Shown here piece by piece: positions 33,907 through 45,416 of a DNA stretch of 64,000 nt. The stretch comes from Peptococcaceae bacterium (GTDB lineage: Bacteria; Bacillota; Peptococcia; DRI-13; PHAD01): NCBI GenBank assembly GCA_024655825.1, contig JANLFJ010000007.1, positions 1 to 64,000 on the forward strand, in the 5' to 3' direction. How positions within the stretch are numbered: position 1 is the first letter of the stretch; each line of letters begins with the position of its first letter. Both the position numbers and the translations under genes were made by a program. The notes below the pieces were generated by a model, which was given only the letters and a program-made list of their open reading frames with translations, did no database searches and was not told the DNA's origin.

Positions 33907-35472
33907 ATGAGCGTTAAGCAGCAGGTGACGCAGAACTCCGAGGTTGATGAGCGGCTGGCGGCATTGATGACCAACGCCAGTGCCATTCGAGCCGTCTCCC
34001 AGGCCGTGGAAGGCACTATCGGACCAAAAGGGCTCGATACCATGCTTGTTGACCAGTACGGCGACGTGGTGATCACCAACGACGGGGTTACCATTCTCGA
34101 CCTGATGGAGGTAAGCCACCCGGCGGCCAGGATGTTGATTAAGACGGCCAAAGCCCAGCAGGAAGAAATCGGCGACGGGACAACCACGGCTGCCATTATG
34201 GCCGGCGCGCTTATCAGCGAAGGGGTGGACCGTGTCCTGAAAGGGGTCCCTGTGGTAAAGGTTATTGAGGGCATTCGCGCAGGGATCAAAAAAGCCCTGG
34301 CTGTCCTGGATGAAAAGACGGTAAAAATTCAGGAACTGGAGGTCCCTGTCTTGAAAGACGTGGCCCTGGTGGCCGGGCGCGGGTATGAGGATATTGCTTC
34401 GCTGGTGGTCCAGGCGGCTTCGCTTATTGGAAAGGAAAAGCTGCTGGACCCGGCCTTTAAACTGTCGGAGATGGTCCGGGCCGTGCCAGGCGCTGAGAAC
34501 CAGGTTATTACCGGCGTTATCCTGGATAAGGAACCGCTCAATGTGGAAATGCCGAAAAGGTTGGAGCTGGCCAGGGTCCTGGTTATCGACGACGCTCTGG
34601 AACCGGAAGAACTCGATGATGAGGCCCTCGGTACGGAAGCAGGCGTCAAACGCTACCTCCAGCTGCAGGAAGAATTCAGACAAAATGTCAAGAAGCTGGC
34701 GACGCTGGGCGTCAACCTGGTTCTTGTGGACAGGGGCGTGCACGATATTGCCGAAGAAATCCTTACGGATGCCGGCGTTCTCGTTCTTCAGCGTGTCGCC
34801 AACAAAGAACTGCGGCAGGCTGCCGAACACTGCGGGGCTAAGCTCCTAAAGAGAACAGCCCTGAAAAAAGAGGGCGAAGAACTGGCGAAATGCCTGGGAG
34901 AAGCCAGGGAAGCATACTTTGACGAGAAACTGAAACATGTCCGCCTGCTGGGCGGTAAAGGCAAGAACCAGGCCACCATCCTGGTGGGGGCTTCCACCGA
35001 GGAAGTGGTGGGCGAGCGGGAGCGAATAGCCAAAGACGCCGCTTCCGCCGTGCAGGCGGCTGTAAGGGGAGGTGTCCTGGCCGGGGGCGGGGCGGTTGAG
35101 CTTGCCGTGGCCAGGGAAGTGGAGGAGGCGCGCAAGGAAACGCGGGGAATGGCGGCTTTTGGGGTCGAATGCGTCATTGCGGCCTTGAAGAAACCTTTTT
35201 CCCAGATCGTGCTAAACGCCGGTTTTAACCCGCTGGAGAAACTGGGAGACGTTATGACCGCCCAGCTGGAGAGCGGTAAGGACTCCCTGGGGGTTGACCC
35301 GGAAAGCGGGGAAATCAGGGACATGATGGAGATGGGGGTCTATGATCCCGCCCTGGTGAAAAAATACGCGCTGAAAGCGGCGGGAGAGGTGGCCGAGGCC
35401 ATCCTGCGCATCGATACGATCATCAAAAAGAAGCCGGTCAAAGAGAAGGAAGAAAGCGACAGAGAGCTGTAA
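33907..35472 (+). CDS. Group III (archaeal-like) chaperonin
   Basis: The 521-residue protein belongs to the TCP-1/thermosome branch and not to GroEL. Nucleotide-site motifs are NDGVTIL (58-64) and GDGTTTAAI (89-97). The N-terminal [19 protein letters not shown] and the C-terminal [12 protein letters not shown] fit. It lacks the GroEL Gly-Gly-Met tail and ends in a charged [10 protein letters not shown]. Such archaeal-like chaperonins are known from Carboxydothermus and relatives, placed in the dnaK operon; that class is called group III and closes without GroES. It sits 12 bp after hrcA and is under CIRCE control. Confidence 0.93.
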   Translation: MSVKQQVTQNSEVDERLAALMTNASAIRAVSQAVEGTIGPKGLDTMLVDQYGDVVITNDGVTILDLMEVSHPAARMLIKTAKAQQEEIGDGTTTAAIMAGALISEGVDRVLKGVPVVKVIEGIRAGIKKALAVLDEKTVKIQELEVPVLKDVALVAGRGYEDIASLVVQAASLIGKEKLLDPAFKLSEMVRAVPGAENQVITGVILDKEPLNVEMPKRLELARVLVIDDALEPEELDDEALGTEAGVKRYLQLQEEFRQNVKKLATLGVNLVLVDRGVHDIAEEILTDAGVLVLQRVANKELRQAAEHCGAKLLKRTALKKEGEELAKCLGEAREAYFDEKLKHVRLLGGKGKNQATILVGASTEEVVGERERIAKDAASAVQAAVRGGVLAGGGAVELAVAREVEEARKETRGMAAFGVECVIAALKKPFSQIVLNAGFNPLEKLGDVMTAQLESGKDSLGVDPESGEIRDMMEMGVYDPALVKKYALKAAGEVAEAILRIDTIIKKKPVKEKEESDREL

Positions 35473-35520
35473 CGATAGTTACTATATAATATATATATAT
35501 TTACCGGGTGGTGTAATAAT

Positions 35521-36105
35521 ATGGAAGATATTAAGGAACTGGAAGCGGCGGCCGCAGGGCCAGAAGAAGACAATGCGGGCCGGCCGGAGGATGCGCCCGC
35601 GGAAGAAACAGCCGCTCAGGCGGGACTGGAAGAAAAGGAAGGGGAGGTGCCTGAACCCGACCCCAAAGAGGTTGAATTGAATGAAGCCAGGGATAGAATC
35701 TTGAGGCTTCACGCCGACTTTGACAATTACAGGAAAAGAGTGCAGCGGGAAAAAGAGGAGTGGTTTCAATACGCTTCACTGCATATAATAGAAAAGCTCT
35801 TACCGGTTGTCGATAACCTGGAAAGAGCTCTGGAAAACCTTAACAGCCAGACGGAAGAGGTTAGAAACCTCTTTTCCGGAGTTGTTATGACCTACCGGCA
35901 AATGATGGAGATACTGGAACGTGAGGGCTTGGAAGCCATTGACGCCGCGGGGCAGCCTTTCGATCCTCTTTTGCATGAAGCCATCATGCAGGTGCCGGCG
36001 GAAGAAGGGCAGGAAGACAACAAGGTGACAGAAGTGCTGCGCAAAGGCTACCGGTTTAAAGATAAGGTAGTGAGGCCGGCCATGGTTAAAGTAGCAAAAA
36101 GATAA
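35521..36105 (+). CDS. grpE: Nucleotide exchange factor GrpE
   Basis: GrpE releases ADP from DnaK. The 194-residue protein has an acidic, Ala-rich N-terminus (1-45), a long coiled coil (about 50-100, with RDRILRLHADFDNYRKRVQR) and a C-terminal beta domain (GQPFDPLLHEAIMQVP). A short AT-rich spacer of 48 bp with a TATAAT at 35485 separates it from the chaperonin gene; a weak internal promoter is possible. Shine-Dalgarno is GGGTGGTG. Confidence 0.96.
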   Translation: MEDIKELEAAAAGPEEDNAGRPEDAPAEETAAQAGLEEKEGEVPEPDPKEVELNEARDRILRLHADFDNYRKRVQREKEEWFQYASLHIIEKLLPVVDNLERALENLNSQTEEVRNLFSGVVMTYRQMMEILEREGLEAIDAAGQPFDPLLHEAIMQVPAEEGQEDNKVTEVLRKGYRFKDKVVRPAMVKVAKR

Positions 36106-36135
36106 GCTTAATAGTATACTCAGGAGGGAACGCAA

Positions 36136-37965
36136 ATGGCAAAAGTAATCGGGATTGATTTGGGAACAACAAACTCTTGCGTGGCGGTTATGGAAGGAGG
36201 AGAACCCGTAGTTATTCCGAATTCCGAGGGGGGCAGGACCACTCCTTCGGTGGTGGCCTTTTCCAAAACGGGAGAAAGACTGGTGGGGCAGGTTGCCAAG
36301 CGCCAGGCCATTACCAACTCGGAGCGCACCATCCAGTCGATAAAAAGAAAAATGGGTTCTGACTATAAAGTGCGTATCGATGACCAGCAGTATACCCCGC
36401 AAGAAATATCCGCCATGATCCTGCAAAAGCTGAAAACCGATGCGGAAGCATACCTTGGCGATAAAGTAACCCAGGCGGTCATTACTGTACCGGCCTATTT
36501 TAATGACTCCCAGCGCCAGGCGACGAAAGACGCCGGCAAAATTGCGGGGCTTGAGGTCCTCCGGATTATCAACGAACCGACGGCTGCAGCCCTGGCTTAC
36601 GGTATAGACAAGGAAGAGGACCAGACAGTGCTGGTTTTTGACCTGGGCGGCGGTACTTTTGACGTTTCCATCCTGGAACTGGGTGACGGCGTATTTGAAG
36701 TCAAGGCCACCAGCGGGAACAACCACCTGGGTGGGGACGACTTCGACGAGCGGGTAATCAACTGGATGAACGAGGAGTTTAAGAAGCAAACGGGCATCGA
36801 TTTGAAGAGCGATAAGATGGCCCTGCAGCGGTTGAAGGAAGCGGCTGAAAAAGCCAAACACGAGCTTTCCTCAGTCGTCACGACCAACATTAACCTGCCT
36901 TTCATCACGGCTACGGCGGAAGGACCCCTTCACCTTGATTTGACCTTGACTAGGGCGAAGTTCAACGAGCTGACGGCAGACCTCGTGGAAATGACGATGG
37001 GACCGACCAGGCAGGCCATGAAGGATGCCGGCATCGACGCCTCAAAAATCAACAAGGTTCTCCTGGTGGGAGGTTCCACCCGCATTCCCGCAGTCCAGGA
37101 CGCGATCAGGAACCTTTTGGGCAAAGAGCCCTTCAAGGGGATCAACCCCGACGAGTGCGTGGCTATAGGCGCCGCCATCCAGGCCGGGGTGCTGGCCGGT
37201 GAGGTCAAGGATGTTCTGCTCCTTGATGTGACTCCGCTTTCCCTGGGGATCGAAACACTCGGCGGGGTCTTTACCAGGCTTATTGAAAGGAACACCACCA
37301 TTCCCACTTCCAAGAGCCAGATCTTTTCCACGGCGGCTGACAACCAGACCACGGTGGAAATACATGTTCTGCAGGGAGAAAGGGAAATGGCCGCCTATAA
37401 CAAGACCCTGGGTCGTTTTCAGCTGACGGGAATTCCCCCGGCGCCCCGGGGCGTTCCGCAAATTGAGGTGAAGTTTGATATAGATGCCAATGGGATAGTA
37501 AACGTTTCCGCCAAAGACCTGGGCACCGGCAAAGAACAAAAGATAACCATAACCGCCTCCACCAATCTTTCCAAAGAAGAGATCGAGCGCATGGTCAAGG
37601 AGTCGGAAAAGTACGCTGCCGAGGACAAGAAGCGCAGGGAAGAGGCGGAAGTCAAAAATGCCGCCGACAACCTGATTTACCAGACGGAAAAGACCTTGCG
37701 CGAAGCGGGGGATAAAGCGAGCCAGGAAGATACCGAAAAGATCAACCAGGCCAAAGAGGAGCTTAAATCCGCTCTCCAGGGAGGCGATATAGAGAATATC
37801 AGGAAGAAGAGCGAGGCGCTTACCAACGCGCTGTACCAGCTCACCTCTAAGATGTACCAGCAGGCCGGGCAGACGGGTGCCGCCGAAAGCGCGGGCGGCA
37901 GCGGTTCCGGCGCGGAAAAGGAAAACGTAGTCGACGCGGATTATGAAGTCAAAGACGATAAGTAG
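36136..37965 (+). CDS. dnaK: Chaperone DnaK (Hsp70)
   Basis: DnaK binds exposed hydrophobic segments with ATP-driven cycles. The 609-residue protein has the ATPase signatures [15 protein letters not shown] (5-19), [12 protein letters not shown] and [11 protein letters not shown]. The substrate domain begins after the linker [12 protein letters not shown]. It is somewhat shorter than the E. coli protein, which is usual for Firmicutes lacking part of subdomain IIB. Shine-Dalgarno GGAGGG precedes ATG 36136. Third chaperone gene in the CIRCE operon. Confidence 0.98.
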   Translation: MAKVIGIDLGTTNSCVAVMEGGEPVVIPNSEGGRTTPSVVAFSKTGERLVGQVAKRQAITNSERTIQSIKRKMGSDYKVRIDDQQYTPQEISAMILQKLKTDAEAYLGDKVTQAVITVPAYFNDSQRQATKDAGKIAGLEVLRIINEPTAAALAYGIDKEEDQTVLVFDLGGGTFDVSILELGDGVFEVKATSGNNHLGGDDFDERVINWMNEEFKKQTGIDLKSDKMALQRLKEAAEKAKHELSSVVTTNINLPFITATAEGPLHLDLTLTRAKFNELTADLVEMTMGPTRQAMKDAGIDASKINKVLLVGGSTRIPAVQDAIRNLLGKEPFKGINPDECVAIGAAIQAGVLAGEVKDVLLLDVTPLSLGIETLGGVFTRLIERNTTIPTSKSQIFSTAADNQTTVEIHVLQGEREMAAYNKTLGRFQLTGIPPAPRGVPQIEVKFDIDANGIVNVSAKDLGTGKEQKITITASTNLSKEEIERMVKESEKYAAEDKKRREEAEVKNAADNLIYQTEKTLREAGDKASQEDTEKINQAKEELKSALQGGDIENIRKKSEALTNALYQLTSKMYQQAGQTGAAESAGGSGSGAEKENVVDADYEVKDDK

Positions 37966-37978
37966 ACGGCAGTTGTAG

Positions 37979-39151
<1,173 letters not shown>

Positions 39152-39163
39152 GGGGAACGGGCG

Positions 39164-40102
39164 ATGGAATGGCAGGAAATCGGGGTCAAGACGGGAGCGG
39201 AGGCCGTGGAGGCCGTGGCGGACGCTTTCTTTAGACTGGGAGCCGGCGGCGTGGTGATAGAAGAGCCGGAGGTTATCCGCGCAATGACGGAAAGCGGTTG
39301 TTGGGACGATTACGAGTTTCCGGAAGAGCGCTTAAACCGCTCTTATAGTCTTGTCACAGGCTATCTGCCGGTGAACGGCGGGCTACCGGCAAAATTGGAA
39401 GAGTTAAGGGAAAGCCTGGCTGAAATCGCCCGGCGCCTGGGTAAAGAGCCGTATGAGATCAACATTGCCACGGTCAGGGAAGAGGACTGGGCCAGTTCAT
39501 GGAAGGCCTTCTTTAAACCTGTCAAGCTGGGGAGCAGGTTGGTGGTCCGCCCGACATGGGAGGAATACGCTCCCTCCGGCGAGGAAATAGTCGTGGATAT
39601 TGACCCCGGCATGGCCTTCGGCACAGGAAGCCATATCACCACCATTCTCTGCGCGCGTCTTCTTGAGAAATACACATACCCGGCCATGCGGGTAATTGAT
39701 GTGGGTACGGGAACCGGCATTTTGGCCATATGCGCCGCCCGCCTGGGAGCGGGTGAAGTGGTGGCCCTGGACTGCGACCAGACGGCAGTTGACACGGCGG
39801 CCGAAAACGTAAAAAAGAACCGCATGGAGGACGTGGTGAAGGTTGAGAAGTGCGACCTGCTGTCGGGGCTGAGAACGAAAGCGGACCTGGTTGTGGCCAA
39901 CATTATCGCCGACGTGATTGTCAGGCTCTTGCCGCAGGTCAGGACCCGCCTCCGGCCGGGGGGCGTTTTTATCGCTTCGGGAATAACCGACGAGCGGAAG
40001 GATGAGGTTATGGACGCTGCAGCGCGTTACAATTACGGCCTCTTGGAGCAAAAAAGCCAGGAGGGCTGGACCGCCCTGGTCTGGAGATTGAAGGAGTGTT
40101 AA
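39164..40102 (+). CDS. prmA: Ribosomal protein L11 methyltransferase
   Basis: PrmA methylates ribosomal protein L11 with S-adenosylmethionine. The 312-residue protein has an N-terminal L11-binding domain and a C-terminal methyltransferase with DPGMAFGTGSHITT, the SAM motif DVGTGTGILAICAARLGAG and VVANIIADVIVRLLP. It joins the heat-shock operon in many Firmicutes (yqeT). Its stop is one base from the rsmE start. Confidence 0.95.
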   Translation: MEWQEIGVKTGAEAVEAVADAFFRLGAGGVVIEEPEVIRAMTESGCWDDYEFPEERLNRSYSLVTGYLPVNGGLPAKLEELRESLAEIARRLGKEPYEINIATVREEDWASSWKAFFKPVKLGSRLVVRPTWEEYAPSGEEIVVDIDPGMAFGTGSHITTILCARLLEKYTYPAMRVIDVGTGTGILAICAARLGAGEVVALDCDQTAVDTAAENVKKNRMEDVVKVEKCDLLSGLRTKADLVVANIIADVIVRLLPQVRTRLRPGGVFIASGITDERKDEVMDAAARYNYGLLEQKSQEGWTALVWRLKEC

Positions 40103-40103
40103 A

Positions 40104-40853
40104 GTGCGCCGTTTTTTTGTTTCAAGACAGGAAATATCGGGGGGACAGGCTTTCATCAGGGGCGATGAACTCCAGCACCTGGTCAGGGTCCTGCGCCTGG
40201 GCGTGGGCGACCCTGTTATTGTTTTTGACGGGCAGGGAAGAGAGTACCAGGGGGTAATCGATTCTTTGAGCAAGGAGCAGGCAGTGGTCAGGCTCAACTC
40301 CTCTTTGCGGGTGAACCGGGAGAGCCCAATTGATGTTTGGCTGGCCCAGGGGATAGCCAAAGGAGACAAAATGGAATTCATAATTCAAAAAGCCGTGGAG
40401 CTGGGAGTAAGGGGGATAATTCCCCTGGCCACCCAAAGGACCGTCGTCAAACTGGAAGGCGAAAAAAAGAAGATAAAAGAGCAGCGCTGGCAAAAAGTGG
40501 TCGTGGAGGCCGCCAAGCAGTGCGGGCGAATCCGTCTTCCAGACGTGTTTCCCTGTACCAGGGTCCCCGATTTCTTAGCCGGCCTGCCTCTGAATAAAAT
40601 TCTGCTCGTTCCCTGGGAAAAAGGCGGTGTCCCTTTAAAAGCCGTTCTCACGGGAAAAGAATATGCTTTTCGCCAATCATGTCCCGTTTATATCCTGATT
40701 GGCCCGGAGGGAGGGCTGGAAGAAGAGGAAGTGGCCATGGCCGCGGAAGCCGGGGGAATACCGGTTACCCTGGGGCCCCGTATCCTGCGGACCGAAACGG
40801 CGGGACTGGTCGCAACAGCGGTGATTATGTACCAGTGGGGGGACATCGGGTGA
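40104..40853 (+). CDS. rsmE: 16S rRNA m3U1498 methyltransferase
   Basis: RsmE methylates U1498 of 16S rRNA. The 249-residue protein has an N-terminal PUA-like part (RRFFVSRQEISGGQAFIRGD) and a SPOUT methyltransferase knot with IQKAVELGVRGIIPLATQR, LIGPEGGLEEEEV and LGPRILRTETAGL. Start GTG 40104. It overlaps mtaB in a GTGA junction. Confidence 0.95.
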   Translation: MRRFFVSRQEISGGQAFIRGDELQHLVRVLRLGVGDPVIVFDGQGREYQGVIDSLSKEQAVVRLNSSLRVNRESPIDVWLAQGIAKGDKMEFIIQKAVELGVRGIIPLATQRTVVKLEGEKKKIKEQRWQKVVVEAAKQCGRIRLPDVFPCTRVPDFLAGLPLNKILLVPWEKGGVPLKAVLTGKEYAFRQSCPVYILIGPEGGLEEEEVAMAAEAGGIPVTLGPRILRTETAGLVATAVIMYQWGDIG

Positions 40854-42163
40854 AAAGAAAAAGGCCGCGGGTAGCCTTTTATACGCTCGGCTGCAAAGTG
40901 AACCAGAGTGAAACCGAGGCCATGGGCGCCCTGTTCAAAGAACGGGGTTACAATATTGTGGATTTTGCAGACCCTGCCGATGTTTACGTCATCAATACAT
41001 GTACCGTCACTCACCTTGCCGACCGCAAGTCTCGCCAGGTCATCCGCCGGTGCAGGAAAAACAACCCGGGCGCGAAAGTGGTGGTTGCCGGCTGCTATTC
41101 GCAGGTTTCGCCCCAGGAGGTTGAACGTATTCCCGGGGTCAACCTGGTGGTGGGCACTTTGGAGAAAAACCGCATCGTGGAATGGCTTGAAGAAATGGGA
41201 GAAGACGCCGGGCAGCCCGTTTTAAAGGTGCGCGATTTATGCGAAGCCAGGGATTTTGAAGACCTGGAGATTGACAGGGTGATAGGCCGCACCAGGGCGT
41301 ATCTCAAGATCCAGGACGGCTGCGAACAGTATTGTTCGTACTGCATCATCCCGTACGCGCGCGGACCTGGCCGCAGCAGGCCAAAACCCGGCGTCCTGCG
41401 CGAGGCGAGGAGACTGATCGCGGCCGGGTTTAAGGAAATTGTCCTCACCGGTATACACCTGGGAGCCTACGGCCGTGATCTGGATGCCGGCGCCAGCCTG
41501 GAAGACCTGCTGCCGGAGCTGCTTGCGCTTTCCGGGGATGTGCGCTGGCGCTTGAGTTCCCTTGAGCCGACAGAGGTGAGCGGCGCCTTGCTGGAGATAA
41601 TGGCTTCCTTTCCCAACATCTGCCCTCATCTTCACCTGCCCCTCCAGAGCGCCCATGACGAGATACTTAAAACCATGAACAGGCCGTACAGCACTGGAGA
41701 ATACAGGAAAGTCATCGAACGGGTAAGGACGGTCCTGCCGGACATTGCCGTCACGACAGATATCATGGTAGGGTTTCCCGGCGAAACCGACGAGCATTTC
41801 AAGGTTTACCCCGGTTTTATCGAGGAAATGGCTTTCAGCCGCCTGCACGTCTTCAAATTTTCGCCGCGGCGCGGCACGCCCGCAGCGCTGTTTGAGGGGC
41901 AGGTGCCCGCTTCGGTCAGCGAGGAGCGGAGCCGGCAGATGATCCGGCTGGGGGAAAGATTAGCCCGCAGGTATGCCGGGCGCTTCGTGGGACGCACGCT
42001 TCGTGTGCTGGCGGAGACGGAAAAAGGAGAAGGTTGCTGGGAAGGGCACAGTGAAAACTACCTTCTCATCGAATTTGCCTCAGCAAAAACCCAACGGGGT
42101 GATATTGTTTCCGTCAGGCTGGAAAGAGCGAATGGGGATAAGTGCCGGGGGAGCGGACCATAA
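40850..42163 (+). CDS. mtaB: tRNA t6A37 methylthiotransferase MtaB
   Basis: MtaB is a radical-SAM methylthiotransferase that turns t6A37 of tRNA into ms2t6A. It has 437 residues from GTG 40850, which overlaps the rsmE stop; an open frame extends further upstream but is shadow. The N-terminal UPF0004 domain has Cys in TLGCKVNQSE, NTCTVTHLADRKSR and VAGCYSQ. The radical-SAM motif is CEQYCSYCIIPYARG. A C-terminal TRAM domain follows. Order prmA-rsmE-mtaB is as in B. subtilis (yqeTUV). Confidence 0.95.
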   Translation: MKRKRPRVAFYTLGCKVNQSETEAMGALFKERGYNIVDFADPADVYVINTCTVTHLADRKSRQVIRRCRKNNPGAKVVVAGCYSQVSPQEVERIPGVNLVVGTLEKNRIVEWLEEMGEDAGQPVLKVRDLCEARDFEDLEIDRVIGRTRAYLKIQDGCEQYCSYCIIPYARGPGRSRPKPGVLREARRLIAAGFKEIVLTGIHLGAYGRDLDAGASLEDLLPELLALSGDVRWRLSSLEPTEVSGALLEIMASFPNICPHLHLPLQSAHDEILKTMNRPYSTGEYRKVIERVRTVLPDIAVTTDIMVGFPGETDEHFKVYPGFIEEMAFSRLHVFKFSPRRGTPAALFEGQVPASVSEERSRQMIRLGERLARRYAGRFVGRTLRVLAETEKGEGCWEGHSENYLLIEFASAKTQRGDIVSVRLERANGDKCRGSGP

Positions 42164-42203
42164 AAATCCTCGCGGGTTATCTCGAAAAAAAGGAGGTGTT
42201 ATA

Positions 42204-42545
42204 GTGCCGGAGTGTGTTTTTTGTAAAATCGTCAAGGGGGAAATACCTGCCAGGAAAGTGTACGAAGATGACCAGGTTATCGCCATCCATGATATTAACC
42301 CCGTGGCTCCGGTGCATGTCCTGGTGATGCCAAAAACGCACATTGCCAGCCTTTCCGCGGCAGGCGACGCGGAGCTTTCGCTCATCGGCAGAATTCATGG
42401 GATTATCCGTGACTTGGCCAAAGAGCTGGAACTGGCTGGCGGTTACCGTGTCGTGAACAACTGCGGTCCCCAGGGAGGACAGACAGTTGACCACATTCAC
42501 TTTCATCTGCTGGGCGGGAGAAGCATGAACTGGCCGCCGGGTTAA
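42204..42545 (+). CDS. HIT-family nucleotide-binding protein (HinT-like)
   Basis: HIT proteins hydrolyse nucleoside phosphoramidates. The 113-residue protein has CVFCKIVKGEIPARKVYEDD at the N-terminus and the triad motif HIHFHLLGG near the C-terminus, the full small HinT form. The start is GTG 42204 behind AGGAGGTG (42191-42198). It ends the heat-shock operon group; the next gene has its own promoter. Confidence 0.93.
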   Translation: MPECVFCKIVKGEIPARKVYEDDQVIAIHDINPVAPVHVLVMPKTHIASLSAAGDAELSLIGRIHGIIRDLAKELELAGGYRVVNNCGPQGGQTVDHIHFHLLGGRSMNWPPG

Positions 42546-42550
42546 TTCTC

Positions 42551-42579
42551 TTGACCCTCTCTTTGTGTTACAGTATAAT
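42551..42579 (+). promoter_or_regulatory. SigmaA promoter of rpsU-yqeY
   Basis: TTGACC (42551-42556), a 17-bp spacer and TATAAT (42574-42579), close to consensus. A leader of about 95 nt follows before rpsU. Confidence 0.85.
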
Positions 42580-42680
42580 AGAAAATGTGCAATTTTTAGC
42601 TCCAATCCCGCTTATTGCAGCAAAAGAGAATCCAGCACGAGATCCAGCACGACGGTCGTAGTGGAGGGAGGGATAAAGGC

Positions 42681-42857
42681 ATGAGTGAAGTCAGGGTTGG
42701 GAAGAATGAAACATTGGACAGCGCGCTGCGCCGCTTCAAGCGCACCTGCCAGAAAGCCGGAGTTCTTTCCGAGGTTAGAAAGCGTGAACACTACGAAAAA
42801 CCAAGTGTTAAAAGGAAGAAGAAGTCCGAAGCAGCGAGAAAACGCAAGTATAAATAG
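42681..42857 (+). CDS. rpsU: 30S ribosomal protein S21
   Basis: S21 is a small basic protein of the 30S subunit involved in initiation. The 58-residue product has [20 protein letters not shown] at its start and a Lys/Arg-rich tail ([14 protein letters not shown] in part). ATG 42681 follows GGAGGGAGGG. An upstream extension of the same frame to 42615 covers the leader and is not used. YqeY follows after 12 bp, as in other Firmicutes. Confidence 0.97.
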   Translation: MSEVRVGKNETLDSALRRFKRTCQKAGVLSEVRKREHYEKPSVKRKKKSEAARKRKYK

Positions 42858-42869
42858 GGGGTCCCGGTG

Positions 42870-43328
42870 ATGAGTCTGAAAGACAGACTGGCAGAGGATA
42901 TGAAAGAGGCCATGAAAGCGAGGGAAGCGGGAAAGCTGAAGCTTTCCGTGATCCGGATGGCCAGGGCGGCTGTAAAAAACCAGGAAATTGAGCGGGGCCG
43001 TGAACTCAGCGATGAAGAGATAACGGAAGTGCTGGCCCGCGAAGTAAAGCTGCGCCGAGACGCCATCCCCGAATATGAGAAGGCCAACCGCCCCGAAACA
43101 GTCGAATCGTTAAAACAGGAAATCAACATCCTGATGGAATACCTCCCCCAACAGTTGACCGCGGAAGAAATCGTCGCCGTTGTTAAACAAGCCGTTGAAG
43201 AAACAGGAGCCCAGGGGCCCAGGGATATGGGCAAGGTTATGGGCAGGGTTGTTCCCTTGACGAAAGGTAAAGCCGACGGCAGGGTGGTCAATGAAATAGT
43301 GAAGAAAGTATTGAGCGGTGAAAGTTGA
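42870..43328 (+). CDS. yqeY: GatB/YqeY domain protein
   Basis: The 152-residue protein matches the YqeY family, related to the C-terminal domain of the GatB amidotransferase subunit that contacts tRNA. Typical segments are LKDRLAEDMKEAMKAREAGK, KLSVIRMARAAVKNQEIE and EYLPQQLTAEEI. Its function is not settled. ATG 42870 or GTG 42867 are possible starts. Cotranscribed with rpsU; a terminator follows. Confidence 0.93.
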   Translation: MSLKDRLAEDMKEAMKAREAGKLKLSVIRMARAAVKNQEIERGRELSDEEITEVLAREVKLRRDAIPEYEKANRPETVESLKQEINILMEYLPQQLTAEEIVAVVKQAVEETGAQGPRDMGKVMGRVVPLTKGKADGRVVNEIVKKVLSGES

Positions 43329-43341
43329 GAGTTAAACAGCG

Positions 43342-43369
43342 ACAGCCTGGTTAAACACCAGGCTGTTTT
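43342..43369 (+). terminator. Terminator of rpsU-yqeY
   Basis: ACAGCCTGG (43342-43350) pairs with CCAGGCTGT (43358-43366) around a 7-nt loop, followed by a T run (to 43369). It lies between yqeY and the convergent sulfatase-fold gene. Confidence 0.85.
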
Positions 43370-43383
43370 GGCTTTTGGCGGGT

Positions 43384-45228
43384 TCAAAGGTCGCTTGAGG
43401 CGAAATAATTGCTGCGGATAATCTTGTCGGCGATGGCCAAACCCTTTACGGCATCCTGCTTTTCCTGTTCGCTGAGCGGTTTGCCGACAACCTTCATGTC
43501 AGCCAGGACAGCGAAGTTTTTTTGCGTCTTTAACAGGTTGCGGCCCATGGCGGTGCCGGCGAAACGGCTTTCCTCCACACCCATGAGGTAGCAGATGGTG
43601 GGCATAATGTCGATTTGGCCGCTGGCGGTCGTTATTTCTTTCCTGTTCAGCCGTTTGTCGTATATGATCAGGGGGACACGGTTGTTATTGTCCTGCCACC
43701 ACCTGTCTTTGGCCTGTATTTTGGCGAGCTCCGGCCGGTAGAACTTGTTGACCCCGCAGTGGTCTCCATAGATGACGACGGTCGTCTTTTCCAGGAGCCC
43801 GTCTTTTTCCAGCCGTTTCAAAAATTCACCGATTTGCTGGTCGGTATAATGAATGCACTGCAGGTAATTGCCCAGGATTGTCCTGTCGATTTTAGCGTCC
43901 AGTTGAAGCGTCCGGTGATGAGGAGGCAGTGAAAAAGGAGCATGGCTGGTCAGCGTGATCATAAAGAGGTAAAAAGGCTGCCGCTGGCTTCGCAGCATAT
44001 CGTTAACCTGCCGGAAAAGAGAACCGTCGCTCAGACCCAGGCCGATCACCTCGTCTATCTCGAAAGCGGTGGAATCCAGGCACTTCTCGAAACCGAATGA
44101 TGATAAGGCCTCCATCCAGTTCCAGTATGCACCCCTGTCCGGGTGGACGGCCAGCGTTGCGTAACCCTTTTTTTGCAGGAGCCTGGGGAGTGAATTGTAA
44201 GTGTTGTTGGGGAAACGGAAAAAAGTGCTTCCCTTGCGAACGGGATAAACCGAGGTATTGGCCATCAGTTCGGCGTCGGAGGTGGTGCCGTTGTAGACCT
44301 GTTCATAAAAATTGGAGAAATAGAGACTGTGTTTTAGGAGCGCGTTCAGGTTGGGGGTGATTTCCCGCCCAGCTATTTTTTTGTTGATCACAAAGGATTC
44401 CAGGGACTCTACCTGGATAAAAATAAGGTTGTTGCCTTCCAGCAGGTCCTTGTACCTGTTGTCGGGCAGGTTTTCATGCTTGGCGTCGAACCATTTTCTT
44501 ATTTCCTCTTTTTCTTCCGCATTCAGCACAATGGGGCGGCAGTCTTTCCAGTAGGTGTAGACATCGAAAAGGTGGTACCCGATCGGCGAGAGGTTGGCCG
44601 CGGTCTGGACGGGAACCCAGCAGTTGATGAAGCGCTCGATCCTTTCGTCAGGCTGCTTCAGCACGTAAAACTTGAACGGGACGTAGAGGATGAACGAGGC
44701 GGAAAGCAGGAAGACCGCGGCAAAAAGCGCCGCTTTTCTCGTATTGGCGATCCAGCGGGACATTTTGCCGGGGAACAGCAAAAAAAGCGCCGGCAGGTCG
44801 AGCAAAAAAACGAAATCGACAGGGTAAACCAGCGAGAAGATGCACTCCCAGAGGTTCTCCAGGTTTGCCGTCATCCTGAAAAGGTGCATGTTGATCAAAG
44901 ACCCGTTTCCCCCGCGGCAGTACCACAGGTCGAAGATCATCAGGACGGAGACGAGGAGGTTTACGAAAAGCAGGTAAAGAGTATGACCCCTGCGCTTAAG
45001 CAAAAAAGCGAAAGAGAGGACCCAAAAAATGAAAGCAAGATAAAGGGAAAGCGAAGGGATGGAATAATATCCCCTGAAAAACCCAAGTTCCGTGTAGTCC
45101 GTTCCCGTGATTATCCCCACAAAGACGACGGACTTCACCAGCAGGGCAAAGGCGGTATACGCCCACAAGTAGTATGGTTTTATAACTGGGAGAATGGATA
45201 ATGCTTTTTCTTTGACTGGCAAAAACAT
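43384..45228 (-). CDS. LTA synthase-like membrane sulfatase-fold protein
   Basis: This 614-residue protein resembles lipoteichoic-acid synthases, which polymerise glycerol phosphate on the outer face of the membrane. It has an N-terminal block of about five membrane helices and a C-terminal sulfatase-fold domain. The nucleophile Thr is in QVYNGTTSDAELMANT. Other metal-site segments are LIFIQVESLESF, IYGDHCG and HPDRGAYWNW. The start at 45228 has AAGGAGTCACGC upstream; an extension to 45390 is possible but less likely. It may instead be another phosphoglycerol transferase. Confidence 0.85.
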   Translation of the reverse strand: MFLPVKEKALSILPVIKPYYLWAYTAFALLVKSVVFVGIITGTDYTELGFFRGYYSIPSLSLYLAFIFWVLSFAFLLKRRGHTLYLLFVNLLVSVLMIFDLWYCRGGNGSLINMHLFRMTANLENLWECIFSLVYPVDFVFLLDLPALFLLFPGKMSRWIANTRKAALFAAVFLLSASFILYVPFKFYVLKQPDERIERFINCWVPVQTAANLSPIGYHLFDVYTYWKDCRPIVLNAEEKEEIRKWFDAKHENLPDNRYKDLLEGNNLIFIQVESLESFVINKKIAGREITPNLNALLKHSLYFSNFYEQVYNGTTSDAELMANTSVYPVRKGSTFFRFPNNTYNSLPRLLQKKGYATLAVHPDRGAYWNWMEALSSFGFEKCLDSTAFEIDEVIGLGLSDGSLFRQVNDMLRSQRQPFYLFMITLTSHAPFSLPPHHRTLQLDAKIDRTILGNYLQCIHYTDQQIGEFLKRLEKDGLLEKTTVVIYGDHCGVNKFYRPELAKIQAKDRWWQDNNNRVPLIIYDKRLNRKEITTASGQIDIMPTICYLMGVEESRFAGTAMGRNLLKTQKNFAVLADMKVVGKPLSEQEKQDAVKGLAIADKIIRSNYFASSDL

Positions 45229-45416
45229 GCGTGACTCCTTTTTTATTAGTACTATAACCATTAGTTCGCGCAACATACTGGCATTCCCTGCCAGGCTGGA
45301 GATAACAGCTTTAAATAATAATAAAGAAAGACAAAAAACCAGAGAAAAGAACAATCTCTGGGTCGGTGCTGCGGCGCTTGCGTTTCCCATGCCGCTTTTG
45401 CCCTGTACAGCCGTGT

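Noticed and set aside
40679-40849. Upstream extension of mtaB
   Set aside because: It overlaps rsmE in another frame. GTG 40850 has the usual overlap junction.
41973-42203. Upstream extension of the HIT protein
   Set aside because: It lies inside mtaB. GTG 42204 has a strong Shine-Dalgarno and gives the normal length.
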